Below are positions 1 through 11,703 of a DNA stretch of 35,550 nucleotides, piece by piece. The DNA lies in assembly GCF_002865645.1 (NCBI RefSeq), contig NW_020194613.1, forward strand, positions 1-35,550. The letters run 5' to 3'. The first letter of the stretch is position 1; every line of letters begins with the position of its first letter. Made by a program: the position numbers and the translations under genes. Under the pieces are notes generated by a model. The model saw only the letters and a list, made by a program, of their open reading frames with translations, was not told where the DNA came from and did not search any database. This DNA comes from Hyaloscypha bicolor E. Lineage: Eukaryota; Ascomycota; Leotiomycetes; Helotiales; Hyaloscyphaceae.

Positions 1-177
1 ATCCTAAAAAAGCCTCGGATCTAAATAATTATAAGCTATATACGGGCTTATATACTAGCTTAAGCTCGGGGTTATATATAATAATTAGATAATTATAGAT
101 ACCTCGCTTAGATATTAGATATTTCTTTAGCTCTAGTCTAACTCCTACTAGTATTATATATTATAATAACTATAATA
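1..177 (-). repeat. 3' LTR of element 1 (left copy, possibly truncated by window)
   Basis: Direct repeat of 5,869-6,045. The shared text includes the stretches around 'ggatctaaataattataag', 'tatactagcttaagctcggg' and 'gtattatatattataataac'. Differences between the copies are almost all C/T or G/A transitions. The repeat stops after 'actataatatta'. The start may lie before position 1. Confidence 0.85.
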
Positions 178-1099
178 TTATCTCTTTTCCTTAAAATAAG
201 CTTATTCCCGAGCTTCGAAAGTCCCTATTAAATTTCCAAGTTATAGGTTATATATTAAAGGCCAGGGCCTTTTATATATAACTTTAAAGGATTTCTATTT
301 ATATTATATAATTCTGGTAATATATTATTCTTAGTATAGTCTAATTAATAGAGGAGATTCTAGGGTAATTCTAGCTATTCGGGATTCTTATTATAAAAGC
401 TCTAAAAAGCTAGGGTACTATTACTTAATAAGGAAGCAGAATACTACTCCGGATCTAGATCCTATTCTTTTTACTAGACTTAATACTTTAGTTTCCTATA
501 AAGCAGTTTTATTACTTATATCTCTTAAACTTTATATTTTATTTCTTTGTCTTATAGTTCTAATAATAGAGGCTCCGGATTTACTTATCCGGAAAGGGGG
601 TTATCTGAGTCTTTATATAGCTTTTCTATATAAAATACCAGATATATTCTTATTAATTCCGGAAGCTTAAGCCTAAAGAAATATCCTATTTATTCCAGGA
701 TTTCATATAGTTTTTTTATTTAATAAGCTAGCTTATAGCTTAAATAATTATTCTTCTAGTATTTAGTAGTAATTTATATCTTGTTTTCTACTTCGAAGTC
801 TACTAGTTAGTAGTACTTATTAGCTTAAGTAATATAGTATTCTTATACTTATATTATATTTTCTTATATCTTTTACTATAATTTATAAAGCTATATTACT
901 AGGGCCTTTATCTCTTATTTATTTAGCTCTTTCTTTAAAGTACCCGATTATACTTAGGTTTCCTAGTTAAATAATATCTATAGTTTATAGTTCTTCTCTA
1001 TAAGAAACGGGAATTAGCCTATAATCTTATAAACTAGAGTTACTTACTAGTAATTAATTATTACTACCTATTTATCCTAATTATCCTAGTAATAATTTA

Positions 1100-1450
1100 T
1101 ATAGAAATATAGCTATTAGTTAAAGTACTAGTTAATAATCTCTATCTGGCTATTAGTTTAGGGATAATTAGTAGTTAATAATTTAAGCTTTATACTAATA
1201 TACTTATAGAACTTACTTTAGAAATCTAATATAAACTAGGGGCCTTAATTAGATATTATAGTCTCCGGAATACTAACTTAGTAAACTATATAAGTAAGAA
1301 ATAGGGATACTAATTCTTTAGCTATTACTATATCTCGGATAAGAATTATAATAAAGTACTTACTTAAGTAATTAATAAAAATTATTACTATATTATACTT
1401 ATTCCTACTTTCTAGATATTTCTTAAAATCTACTAATATATATTACTAGA
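1100..1450 (-). pseudogene. Element 1 integrase catalytic core remnant
   Basis: The minus strand shows VDFKKY (1,417-1,440, first catalytic Asp kept), then SNQGP followed by a stop (1,230-1,256). The latter corresponds to the S-D-x-G-P-Q-F motif with the second catalytic Asp changed to Asn. Then NYP-stop-TNSQIEIIN (1,131-1,169) corresponds to H-P-Q-T-x-G-Q-x-E with the catalytic Glu kept. Order and spacing match the DDE core of Ty3/gypsy integrases. Substitutions relative to the family are of C:G to T:A type. Confidence 0.85.
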
Positions 1451-2559
1451 GGCAATTAGGAACTAGTAATAAATATAAGAGTTCTAGCTTCTTATTTCTA
1501 GAGATATAGGATTATTAGTAGATATAGTAATTATTTTTATACTAATTAATATTTATATCTTAGTCTGGCTAGTAATAGCGGGCCTAAAGAAGCTATTAAA
1601 GCTTGGCTTATTCTAGATATCTTATTAGGGGCTATATATATATCTTCTAAATAAGAATAATATATAAGGATATCTCGGGTATTATTATATTATTAAATAT
1701 AAATAGTTTATTATATTATAAGAGGAGGCTATCTTATAGTATCTAAGTACCTTTCTTCTTATTTCTTGCCTTATCTCATAGCTTTTCTAGCTCTAGTAAC
1801 TCTCGGTTCTTACTTAATAGCTTATTTACTAGCTAGATACTATTATACTAGGTTTCTTTCTAAGCCGGGCTTATAAAGGCCTTAATTAGGGCTAACTAGA
1901 GATCCCGTATAATATTATTATTAATCTTTTATTATAGGAGGAGAATTTGGATTTAATAGGCTACTATTACCTTATCCTAAGTAATTATATCCTTATATTT
2001 CCTATTTAGGGTATTTGCTTATTTATTTAACTTACTTGCCTAATATATAAGCTTAAAATAGTAATAAGAAAGGTATTTTGCCTAGTAAGCTTATTTTACT
2101 AAGAGCTTTTTTATAGTTATAAAGTACTTAAAGGCTTAGTAATCTGAGTAAATTATAAAAGGTATTTCTTATAGGCCTTTTAGCTTTATTTACTATTTGG
2201 TTAAAGAGAGAATAATAGCAAGTATCTCTTTATTATAAATATTATAGTTTAGCTTTACTAACTATATAGTCTTAGAGAAGAATATTACCGGATACTAGAA
2301 TCCTATCTAGAAGTCTTATTATAAGAGAATACTAGCTATAACTCTATTTAATATATTTGTCTTAATTATAATAGGAAGGTTTGGGTTATAGTAATATAGA
2401 ATTAGTACCGAGAATATAGCTTGTTTTAGCTTAGTAAAACCTTTTTAATACTAATCTATTTACTTAAATAGAACTTCCTTATATATTAGAGCTATTAGGG
2501 GCTTTACTATATAGCTATATTTTATAATAAAGTACTAATAAAAGTTATAAAAACCCAGA

Positions 2560-2812
2560 AAGCCTTATATTTCTTTAACTATCTTTAGTAATTACTAGTT
2601 CTTAATAACTACTATCTTATCTAGATCTATTTTAATATCTCTAGTAAAAATAATAAAGCCTAGATATTTTATATAAGTAATCTTAAACTCTAATTTCTTA
2701 ATATTTATTTAGAGGCTAGTATTTCGTAATTACTAAAGAATCTTTTATATATAGTTTTTATACTTTAGGGAATTATCTAAGTAAATTAGGATATTATCTA
2801 AATAAGCTATAT
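2560..2812 (-). pseudogene. Element 1 reverse transcriptase remnant
   Basis: On the minus strand, 2,777-2,809 reads AYLDNILIYLD, the catalytic F/Y-x-D-D-I-L-I-Y-S box of Ty3/gypsy RT with the second Asp changed to Asn. About 60 codons later come KYLGFII and GFLGFYN, the two downstream family landmarks, at the usual spacing. Tryptophan and glutamine positions between them are TAG/TAA stops. The identification rests on these spaced motifs. The enzyme is dead. Confidence 0.85.
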
Positions 2813-4160
2813 AAAAAATATTAAGATAATTAAAGAGAATATTATTTATATATTTCTAATATATAATAGAGCTATTAGTTAGGCCTTCCTAAAGAACCTT
2901 ATACTTATAGGCCCTATATCTCATATGAAATATTATAAGTTCTTTTAATTTTGGGTTTATTTAGATCTAATAAAATACTTATTAAATATCTAGCTTTATA
3001 TAAACCTTAGCTTAAGCTAGCTATATAAAAGTCTTATAAATAAGGGAAAGAAAATAATAGTTTTTCTATATTAAGTTATTTAGCTTATAATAATTAATAT
3101 AGAATTAAAGAGCTTTATTAGCCTTTTTTATAAAGAGAATTAGGAATATAAAAGAGAACTAGCTTGACTTAATAAAGCCCTATTAGAGGTTCTCTTTAAG
3201 GAAGCGCTTAATCTCTTATAGCTTATAAGTTAACTATTAATAAAATAGGAAATACTCTAGGCTTTCTGGGCCTTCGGGATTATTAATCTAAATCTTATAG
3301 TTATATAGTTAATATGGGAATAAAATATTTAATATTTTTTTTAAGAAGATATTTATAAAATCCTTAAATTTCTCTAATAAGACTCTTACTAGCTACTATA
3401 GCTCTATTTCTTCTAGCTATTACTTGCCCGGAATAAACTTATTTTCTTACTATAATTCTAGCTCTTTATTAATCTTAAAAAATAATATTATAAAAAAAAG
3501 ATTCTTTTTCTTTTATAGGTTTATCTAGAAAGTAGCTAGTAAGATACCTATAATATTAACTAAGGGCCTTAACTAGATCTTATAGCTTTTCTTTAGATAG
3601 TATAGTTTTAATATTTCTATTTCTAGCTTAGAAAAAACTTCTATATTCTCTAAGGCTACTTATATTTCTCTATAATATTAAGCTTAATTCTTTTATTATA
3701 TATAGCTTTCTGAGTCCGGGTTAGGAAAAAAATAAGGGAGTTTCCTTTTTATAAGCTAAGGTTTCTAGAATTTATTTATAGCTATAGCTTTATTTTTTTT
3801 ATTTATATCTTCTTAGTACTAGTTACTTTTCTCAGGTTCCAAGTTCTTATATATAATAGTTAGGACCTTATCTTAATTCTTTTTTCTAGGCTAATTATCT
3901 AGCTAGATTAATCTTTTATTCTTATAATTAATTAGGATACTAATATTTACGAATTACTATTATCCCAAAATTATATTATATTTACCTAGCCCTATAACTA
4001 GTATAGGTACTAGGACCTTCTATCTATTAATTAAGAATATAAGCTTAATATAGTAAGTAATAGATATAGCCTGCTTATTATTAAATCTCCTTATATTATA
4101 GGGTAATACTAATTAAATAGGTTTAATATTTAGAAATTATTTAATTATTCTTATAAACTT

Positions 4161-4483
4161 AGAATTAATAAAAGTATATTTATTTATTCTAGTATTAATA
4201 AGAGAAAAAGTCTTAATACCTAATTTATTATTACTAATTATATAAGAAAATATAAATACTTTATTTCCTAGTAACTAGCTTAAATTAACTTCTACTATAT
4301 CTATATAATATGGCCCTAAAAAGAAAACTTCTTTTAGGGGTTCTTATTTCCCTATTCTATATTCTTAGATAGCTTACTTATAGTAAATACTACTAGCTTG
4401 GCTATTAAAACTTGCTTTATATATTTTATCTTGGGCTCTAGATAGTTCCTAGATATATAACTAAATCTATTATAGTTATAGTA
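4161..4483 (-). pseudogene. Element 1 gag zinc knuckle and protease remnants
   Basis: At 4,442-4,483 the minus strand reads YYNYNRFSYISRNY. This keeps exactly the spacing of a retroviral-type CCHC knuckle (C-X2-C-X4-H-X4-C), with every Cys and the His now Tyr, as expected when TGC/TGT and CAT/CAC undergo C:G to T:A change. At about 4,161-4,210 the minus strand reads SLINTRINKYTFINSKFI, which lines up with the aspartic protease active-site region of Ty3/gypsy elements (I-D-T/S-G-A...), its Asp and Gly now Asn and Arg. Zinc knuckle upstream of protease is the expected gag-pol order. Confidence 0.75.
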
Positions 4484-5868
4484 CTTGAGATCTAAGAATC
4501 CGGGCTTTAGAATAATAAGCTTATTTATTACTAGGATTTTAGGAGTAGGCTTTATATAAAAGGCATTTTCTAGGCTTGGCTTATCTATATCTTTATTAGC
4601 TTTCTTAAATACCTGTTTTTTCTTTTTATAATAAGCTCGGATTTACTAGTTATTTATAATATAATATTATATAAACTCTATAATATAAATAACCGGGTTA
4701 TTATAGTATATAGCTATGGCCTCTTAGAGCTTTTAGATAAGCTTATTATTTAGGTTATTTTTAAGGTCTTATAAGTTAATATTTCCGTTTATTATATATT
4801 TTAGGAATAGAATATAGAACTCCTAAAAAATCTAATTCTTTTTTATAAATAGCTAATTAAATATTTACTAAATATTATACTCTTTATTCGGGTTACTATA
4901 TAGCTTCTCTAGATAAGTATATAGTTCCCTAATAGTCTCATATATATATTAACTATTTTAGTTTAGGTAAGAAAAGATTAGTATAAAGATATAATTACTT
5001 ATATAGCTAGATATATAAATAATCTTAAGGTTTTTTATTTAATAAGTATTAGAGTTATTATAGAGCTTATTCTTAATCTAAACTAACTAATTATTAAAGA
5101 TAATACTATTCTTAGTTATACTTTTAAAAATAGAAAAGTTAGGGAATTTAATTAAGTATCTACTTTCTAAAATAGGGAAACTAGTTATTCTAGTAGGCTA
5201 TATAATAAGCTTCTTAATAATAGCTTTATTCTTTTATAGGACTTACTTAGTTTCTCTTAGCTAATTTCGATAATTTTTATTATAAGTAAGAATATTATAT
5301 ATCTTTAGAATTAGCTTAATAATTTCTTTATATAAAGCTTCTAGATTCCAAAATAACTCTTGGAACTTTGCCTTTAATAAGGCAAGTTTCTCTTTTTTCT
5401 TTATTCTTTAGAAAAAAATATTTCTTTTATTATAAATATTAATAGAATACTCGGATTTCTTAAGAAACTTAATAAGAGGCTCTAGTTTACTTTCTAGTAA
5501 TATATTAGTAGTATCTTATACTATAGCTTCTTTTAACTTACTTAGTTATTCCGGGACTTGCTTTCTTATAGATCTTTATTTAGTAGTAAGATTACTAGCC
5601 TATTTGCTTATCTAGCCAGTCTAGGGCTTTTTTATTTAATTATTCTAGGGCTTTCTTTTATTCTAATATTAATTAACTAGTTTAGGAATAGCTATAATAT
5701 ATTATATTTATACTTATTAAAAACTAATTAAATAAGTATTATTTAAATCCTTTATAGGATTAAGAAATAGGTAAGCTTTAAATTATATTACGAGTATAAG
5801 ATCTAGGGCCTAGAAAATATAGTTAGATTATTTCTATTTTAATAATTTAAAGCTAAAGAAAGAAAAGA

Positions 5869-6045
5869 ATCCCGAAAGAGCCTTGGATCTAAATAATTAT
5901 AAGCTATATATGAGCCTATATACTAGCTTAAGCTCGGGGTTATATATAATAATCAGGTAACTATAAATGCCTTATTTAGATACTAGATACCTCTCTAGCT
6001 CTAGTCTAATTCCTACTAGTATTATATATTATAATAACTATAATA
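5869..6045 (-). repeat. 5' LTR of element 1 (right copy)
   Basis: Direct repeat of 1-177. On the minus strand its outer end begins TAGTATTATAG, which fits a canonical TG terminus changed to TA by RIP. Because the element is on the minus strand this is the promoter-side LTR. The inner boundary is uncertain: the repeat may extend left of 5,869, but its partner would lie outside the window. Confidence 0.8.
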
Positions 6046-6540
6046 CTAAATTTCTAAAGCTAAGCCTTTTTTAATATATATATAATTTATAATAAGTTTA
6101 TAAAAAGAGTTTAGTAATAAAGATATTTAAATATCTAGTTTAGATACTAAATATTTAGTTCAAATATCTAGTTAAAATACTAGATACTAAATATCTTAGA
6201 TATTTAAGAATATTAAAGATATTAAAGTAAATATTTTACTTTTAAATATTTTATTTATAATAAGAAATTTAGGAAATAAAATATTATAATTCCGGAAAAA
6301 TCTAAAGCTTAAAGAACTCGATTTATTAGTAAAATTAAAGTAATAATTAAAGAGCTTTAAGAATATATATAGGATATATATTCTAGAGAAAGTATTTTAT
6401 AAATATAAATATTATATAAATAGAAAAAAGAAGTTCTAAGAAAGTAATTTTAGGGCTAAAAGAAGTTAGTTTTAAAAGATAATAAATAGTTAAATAAATA
6501 ATTAAATAAATAACTAATTATTTATTAATTAGTAAGAACT
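6046..6540. other. AT-rich spacer without recognisable genes
   Basis: RIP-type AT DNA right of element 1. Around 6,120-6,205 there are short irregular repeats of 'tagatactaaatat'-like words. I see no coding motif on either strand. Confidence 0.5.
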
Positions 6541-6905
6541 AAAGTCTTTTCTTTTAGATTATTAGATATTTTATAAAATTAATAAGTAATTTCTCTTTTT
6601 AATAAAGTAATTATTAGTTTTTAATAAGAGCTAGCTATTTTCTTTTTTAGGCTACCGGATATTTTATAAAATTAATAGGTAATTTCTTTCTTTAATAAAA
6701 TAATTATTAGTTCTTAATAAAAGCTAGTTATTTTCTTTTTTAGGCTACTAAATACTTTAATATTTTATAAAATTAATAGGTAATTTCTTTCTTTAATAAA
6801 ATAGTTATTAGTTCTTAATAAAAGCTAGTTATTTTCTTTTTTAGGCTATTAGATACTTTATAAAATTAATAAGTAATTCTTTTCTTTAATATAGACTAGT
6901 TTAAT
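6541..6905. repeat. Four tandem copies of a 93-101 bp AT-rich unit
   Basis: The landmark 'ttataaaattaata(a/g)gtaatt' recurs with starts near 6,568, 6,661, 6,762 and 6,855 (steps of about 93, 101 and 93). Each copy continues through 'ttattagtt...taataa' and 'agctag(c/t)tattttctttttt' to 'aggcta'. The third interval carries a short insertion ('aatacttta'). Differences are mostly transitions. No coding role is seen. Confidence 0.8.
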
Positions 6906-7640
6906 TTTATTATAGGCTATTAAATATTTCTTTAGCTTAAAAGATTCTATTTTCTAATTTATATATATAAACTAATTAGTATTAGTTTATTAGTAATATA
7001 TAATACTATTATATAATTATAAAAATACTAGTTATATTAATTAGTAAAGTTATTATTATTTAGAAATAAAAATTATAATATTATAATATTAATATATAAT
7101 TCCTAAATTTACTAAGCCTAAAGAAATCTAGTTTACTAGTTAAGTTATTTATAGAATATAAAATTATATAATTATATCTTATATTTTATATTTTATTATT
7201 TATATCTTATATCTTATATCCCGTAACTATATATATAATTCCTAAAAAAATAATTATACTAATAATAATACTAGATTTATATATTTGAAATTATAATTTT
7301 AAAGTTTTATAATAATTTATTAAATAAATATTATAATATTAATAAAGTAATATTTTTATTTTTATTTAATTATTTAATAAATATATATAAAATATAAATA
7401 AGAAATTTAAAATATTAAGCTTTTTTAAGCTAATATATTAAAAAAATATATACTTATATTTTTATAGTTTCTTATATTTTAGTTTTCTTTTTTTTAATTT
7501 TAAATTATTTTTATAAGAAATCTTTTACTTTAATTTTTAAGCTTTAAATATTATATTTATAATAAAGTAGAATAAAAATAAGAGAATATAAGCAAAATTA
7601 TGATTTTTTGGGTATTATATTAGGGAGGGAGAGGAGAGAG
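6906..7640. other. AT-rich spacer without recognisable genes
   Basis: Extremely AT-rich, with CpA/TpG depletion and simple tracts such as 'tatatcttatatcttatatc' near 7,200. I see no ORF of substance or repeat family in it. It ends abruptly at the G-rich tract near 7,621. Confidence 0.5.
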
Positions 7641-7643
7641 GCA

Positions 7644-7702
7644 GGGGTGGGGCAGGGGTGGGGCTCATGCGAAAATCAAAAAATCAGAAAATCACTTTTC
7701 GC
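7644..7702 (+). other. G-quadruplex motif and adjacent hairpin at the AT-block edge
   Basis: Four GGGG runs lie at 7,644-7,647, 7,649-7,652, 7,655-7,658 and 7,660-7,663, separated by loops of 1, 2 and 1 nt, formed by two copies of an 11-bp unit (caggggtgggg). Immediately after it is a perfect 7-bp inverted repeat, GCGAAAA (7,669-7,675) and TTTTCGC (7,696-7,702), with a 20-nt loop. The pair sits where RIP-type DNA gives way to a sliver with ordinary CpA/TpG content. Confidence 0.6.
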
Positions 7703-8330
7703 TTGCGCGTTTTGTCGACTAGCCCGCTAATGGCCTCAGTAAGGCCACATTACATTGCGCTTGACATTGTGCAGATTACAATCCAAGTTTTCGCTCTTAT
7801 TATTCTTAAAACATTGCAATACTCTAACTTAGAAAGCTTAGACTGTGCGAATATATATTTCTTCCTATTATCTTTAATTTAGATTAGATATAATCCTCTA
7901 ATCAAAGATTTTTATATAAGAAAAAATAAAAGTTCTTACCCTAGTTACGCGTCTTCTCGCTTAGAAATTATGAGAGTATTCACGATCTTTGTTCTTCTTA
8001 AATTCTTACAACTTTTGTAAAATTTAAATAAATAGAAATTTTTAAACTTATATATAAAGGATTATAATATAAATCAAACTAATAATCATTTTAAAAAAAA
8101 GTTATATATTAAGAAGAGTTCAAGAGGAGAGAGAACGCAGAGTAAAGGACTTATAAAGTCTGCGAAGTGCGAGCCTAGAGCAAAACCGAGAGAGTCTTTT
8201 ACTCTATTATAAATATAAATATTAAATTAGTATATTAATGGGCAACTTTTAATAAATAATATCGTAAGGAAGTAAAGTATTAAATAAAGTACTTAATAGA
8301 TTAATTAGAATTTTACGAGTAGGTTGAATT
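7703..8330. other. Transition zone, no gene supported
   Basis: The first roughly 180 bases have normal dinucleotides. The rest is again AT-rich but only partly RIP-like, with islands such as 'gcgaagtgcgagcctagagc' near 8,162. A 74-codon frame at 7,658-7,882 starts inside the G-quadruplex repeat and has no recognisable features, so I do not call it a gene. Confidence 0.4.
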
Positions 8331-8817
8331 CTATTAATTTATTAAGCTTGTAAGAGTGAAAGTATGAAGTGCAATGGTGATGTGGCCCGACAGGGGTTCT
8401 AGGCCTCAGGAAGTAGGGCACTTGGGTGGTTACGAGGGGATTCAGCAGCCGGAATAGGTCCCTCTTAACCAGGGTGAAGGTTAATGTACTTTCGGTGGTT
8501 GGTTGCGCGGGGTATTCAGCGCACACTGATCGCGAATCTCAGCAGGGTGACGATCCCAGGCCCGGTTGGTTGTACTTGGGTACCCCCTCATAACGAGCAT
8601 ACCAAAGAAATAACCTCTGCCACCTTCTCGATTCAGAATATTGAGTTTCCACATGTAACGTCCAAGTGAAAGCAGTCAGACGATCGCAATCTTAACAATG
8701 CAGGTCCATCCCAATTACTATTGCTATATCTTTGCCCCGCGTCCTCGTCGGTACTTGAACCGTTGGTAGCGTCTTTTCTTGTGCCCCTGATTATAGTTCC
8801 CCAGATCTTTAGTCACA
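8331..8817 (+). promoter_or_regulatory. Upstream region of the GH92 gene
   Basis: This is the interval between the AT block and the GH92 start codon. It has normal composition and no supported ORF. Two hexamers fit the CreA/Cre1 carbon-repressor consensus SYGGRG: GCGGGG at 8,507-8,512 (+) and its complement CCCCGC at 8,735-8,740. The consensus is short and expected by chance, so carbon repression is only a suggestion. Confidence 0.3.
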
Positions 8818-11607
8818 ATGGCATTCACTTGCCGTGGTTTGGCAGCACTTGCTTTGCTGATCTCTTCTGCTATTGCGCAGAACTCTACGAACTCAACCAA
8901 GTCTGCTATTGATGCGAACTATGATGTTCTCACTTATGTTAACCAGCTGATTGGAAGTAGCAATGGAGGTATACAAACCCCCTCGGAGTTCTCATGAAAT
9001 TTAAAAGCTGATGTCCGACAGGAAATGTTTTCCCCGGAGCAACGCTCCCTTTCGGTGAGCACTTTAAGAGCAAGAGTTATTGAGAAATGGCTAACATAAT
9101 ATAGGGATGGCCAAAGCAGTTGCGGATACAAACTCAGGTAGCAATCAAGGTGGCTTTACTACAGACGGAAGCCAAATCACAGGTTTCTCTGGCATGCATG
9201 ACTCTGGAACAGGTGGATCACCATCCCTCGGCAACTTTGCCCTCTTCCCGTTCTCAGGATGTGCTGGAGATGACGTGAATGGCTGCCACTATCCAAAGAA
9301 AGAGCGAGCAACTTCCTATGTGAATGGCTCGGTCATAGCTACACCTGGATACTTCGCTGTTCAACTGGCAAGCGGAATCCAAGCAGATATGACTGTAACT
9401 CAGCATACATCACTGTTCAGATTCAAGTTCCCAGCCAGCCAAACTAGCGGCAACGCATCAAGTCCGTTGATTCTTATCGACTTGACGGATCTTTCGGATT
9501 CTCGACAGGATAACGGCACCATCTCAGTTGATGCTGACTCTGGAAGAATCACCGGAAATGCACGATTCCAACCCAGCTTTGGCAGTGGAACTTACATCTC
9601 GTACTTCTGTGCAGACTTCTCGGGAGCACCACTTCGAGACAACGGCATCTTCGTGGATAGCAGAGCAAGCACTGAAGTCAAGGATCTTCTCATCTCGCGT
9701 TCAATCAACGGGTACCCATTGCCTGGAGGAGCATTTAACCGATTTGAAAAGGCTGACAATGGAATTCTGGCCAGAGTTGGAGTCAGCTTAATCAGCAGTG
9801 AGCAAGCTTGTTCCAGCGCTGAAAAGGAAATCTCAGATTTCGACTTTGATAAAGTCCATAGAGCGGCAAAGAGCTTGTGGAGGGAAAAAATAAGCCCCAT
9901 CAAGGTCTCAACAAACGGAACAACGACAGATATGTTAACCAACTTCTACTCTGGAATCTACCGCACTATGGTAAATCCTCAAGATTACACCGGAGAGAAT
10001 CCGCTTTGGGAGAGCGATGAGCCGTATTTTGATTCTTTCTACTGCATTTGGGACTTGTTCAGATCGCAGATGCCATTTATGACGATCATGGATCCAGGCA
10101 CGGTTACACTCATGATCCGGTCTCTGATCGATACGTATCGCCATGAGGGATGGTTGCCTGGTAAGTTTGTCCCCAGAATGATTTGATATTTCTCGATTTT
10201 GGAGCTTAGCTTTTCAGCTCATAGATTCCCTCTTCAACATCAGGAAACTTCCCTACTAATTCGACGATAGACTGCAGGATGAGCTTGTCTAAAGGGTTTA
10301 CTCAAGGAGGTTCAAATGCTGACAATGTTCTTGCCGATGCCTACTTGAAAGGTATCTCTGAAAACGTCAACTGGGATGATGGTTACGACGCAGTAGTCAA
10401 GGACGCTGAGGTCGAACCATATGATTGGTGTTGCGAAGGACGCGGTGGTTTGGATAGCTGGAAAGCCCTTGGCTACATTCCCGTCCAAGACTTCGACTAC
10501 AAAGGCCACGGCACTATGACAAGAAGCATCTCCAGGACACTTGAGTATGCCTACAACGACTTCGTGATCACGCAAATTGGTTCCGGGCTAGGTGGTAGAG
10601 TAGGAGACGTTGAGAAGTATACGGCGAGGAGTGGGAGCTGGAAGAACTTGTTCAAAGCTGACCAGACTTCTTCTATCAACGCTTCTAGCGCTGTTTTTGA
10701 AGGTTTCTTCCAGCCGCGATACTTGAATCGTACTTGGGGTCTCCAAGACCCTCTTGTATGCTCGAACATTGATAACCACTCGAACAGCGTTTGTTCCTTA
10801 CAAAGTAATGCTGCGGAGACTTTTGAGTCCTCGATTTGGGAGTACTCCTTGTAAGACAACCCAGCCGCTTTCCACAAATTACAACTGACAGGAACTCTTG
10901 ATAGCTTCGTCCCGCATGATCAAGCAACTCTAATAACCATGTTTGGCGGACCTGCAGCATTCGTGGAACGTCTCGACTACCTCCACGAAAACCAAATCAC
11001 ATACATCGGAAACGAGCCAGCGTTCCTCACAGTCTTCCAATATCACTATGCTGGCCGTCCCGCACTATCTGCCAAGAGATCGCATTACTACATCCCAGCT
11101 TACTTCAAGCCAACGAATGGCGGACTGCCAGGCAACGATGACAGTGGGGCAATGGGCTCATTCGTCGCATTATCCATGATCGGACTCTTTCCCAACCCAG
11201 GGCAGAACGTCTACCTGATCATCCCACCGTACTTCGAGAAAGTGGAAATCACCTCGCCTCTCACTGGCAAGACGGCGAAAATAAAGAACGTCAACTTTGA
11301 CCCAACGTACAAGAATATCTACATCCAATCTGCAAGACTCAACGGAAAGCCATACACAAAGAACTGGATCGATCATTCGTTCTTTACAGAAGGGAAAGAG
11401 CTGGTTTTAATATTGGGAAGTGTGGAGAGTAGTTGGGGAACAGAGGTCGCGGATCTACCGCCGAGTTTGGGAGAGTATGAGGGGTTTGGTAATTTTACCG
11501 GAGCGTCAAATTCCACTTTGAAGATGGGGAAGAGGGCTATGAGGTTTTCTGCTGCGAATATACTTCATGAGATGGACAAGACTGGTGATGGTTACTGGGC
11601 GAATTAG
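8818..11607 (+). CDS. Secreted GH92 alpha-1,2-mannosidase-like glycosidase, five exons
   Basis: Predicted secreted exo-acting mannosidase that trims alpha-linked mannose from glycans in a Ca2+-dependent, inverting reaction (family knowledge). Exons are 8,818-8,968, 9,022-9,054, 9,105-10,160, 10,271-10,850 and 10,905-11,607, all phases consistent, giving 840 aa, normal for the family. The start ATG follows 'agtcaca' and opens a hydrophobic signal peptide ending SSAIA before QNST. Family landmarks in order: VLTYVNQLIGSSNGG and NVFPGATLPFGMAKA near residues 37-65, GFSGMHDSGTG, EGWLPDCRMSLSKGFTQGGSNADNVLADAY, EVEPYDWCCEGRGG, SISRTLEYAYNDF, the acidic ESSIWEYS followed by FVPHDQ, GNEPAF with QYHYAGRP, and PGNDDSGAMGSF. 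The Glu of the E-x-x-x-W-E-Y stretch and the acidic pair in GNDD match positions the family uses for catalysis. Exon 2 is only 33 nt. The frame is intact, with no RIP damage. An AATAAA lies 91 nt past the stop. The exact linkage specificity cannot be told. Confidence 0.93.
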
Positions 11608-11697
11608 AAGAATGAAAGCAGTCAAATGTTTGAAGAGAAATTGAAAATAAGGACGCGATAAATGTTCGGTGGTTTTTAGAGGGTTGATTTCTTGTAG

Positions 11698-11703
11698 AAT
11701 AAA
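11698..11703 (+). terminator. Possible polyadenylation signal of the GH92 gene
   Basis: AATAAA, 91 nt after the GH92 stop codon and before the convergent small gene ends at 11,924. Fungal poly(A) signals are loose, so this is only a plausible site. Confidence 0.35.

Larger units (their letters stand above)
1..6045 (-). mobile_element. RIP-degraded Ty3/gypsy LTR retrotransposon (element 1)
   Basis: A near-complete LTR element read on the minus strand. It is bounded by direct repeats (1-177 and about 5,869-6,045) and has an internal part of about 5.7 kb, a usual size for the family. Domain order along the minus strand is gag zinc knuckle (4,442-4,483), protease (about 4,161-4,210), reverse transcriptase (about 2,560-2,810) and integrase core (about 1,100-1,450). 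RT before integrase defines Ty3/gypsy rather than Ty1/copia. Every frame is closed by many TAA/TAG codons, and CpA/TpG is nearly absent while CpG is kept, which is the RIP pattern. The element cannot be expressed as protein. The left end is cut by the window edge, so the true LTR may be longer. Confidence 0.9.

Noticed and set aside
7600..7690. Terminal inverted repeats bounding the whole island (7,600 against 19,720)
   Set aside because: The short 'tgattttttg'/'caaaaaatca' arms pair only locally. I found no convincing inverted match between the left and right island edges.
7658..7882. 74-codon plus-strand frame at the block edge
   Set aside because: It begins inside the G-rich repeat, spans a sharp composition change, and has no domain, signal peptide or splice evidence.
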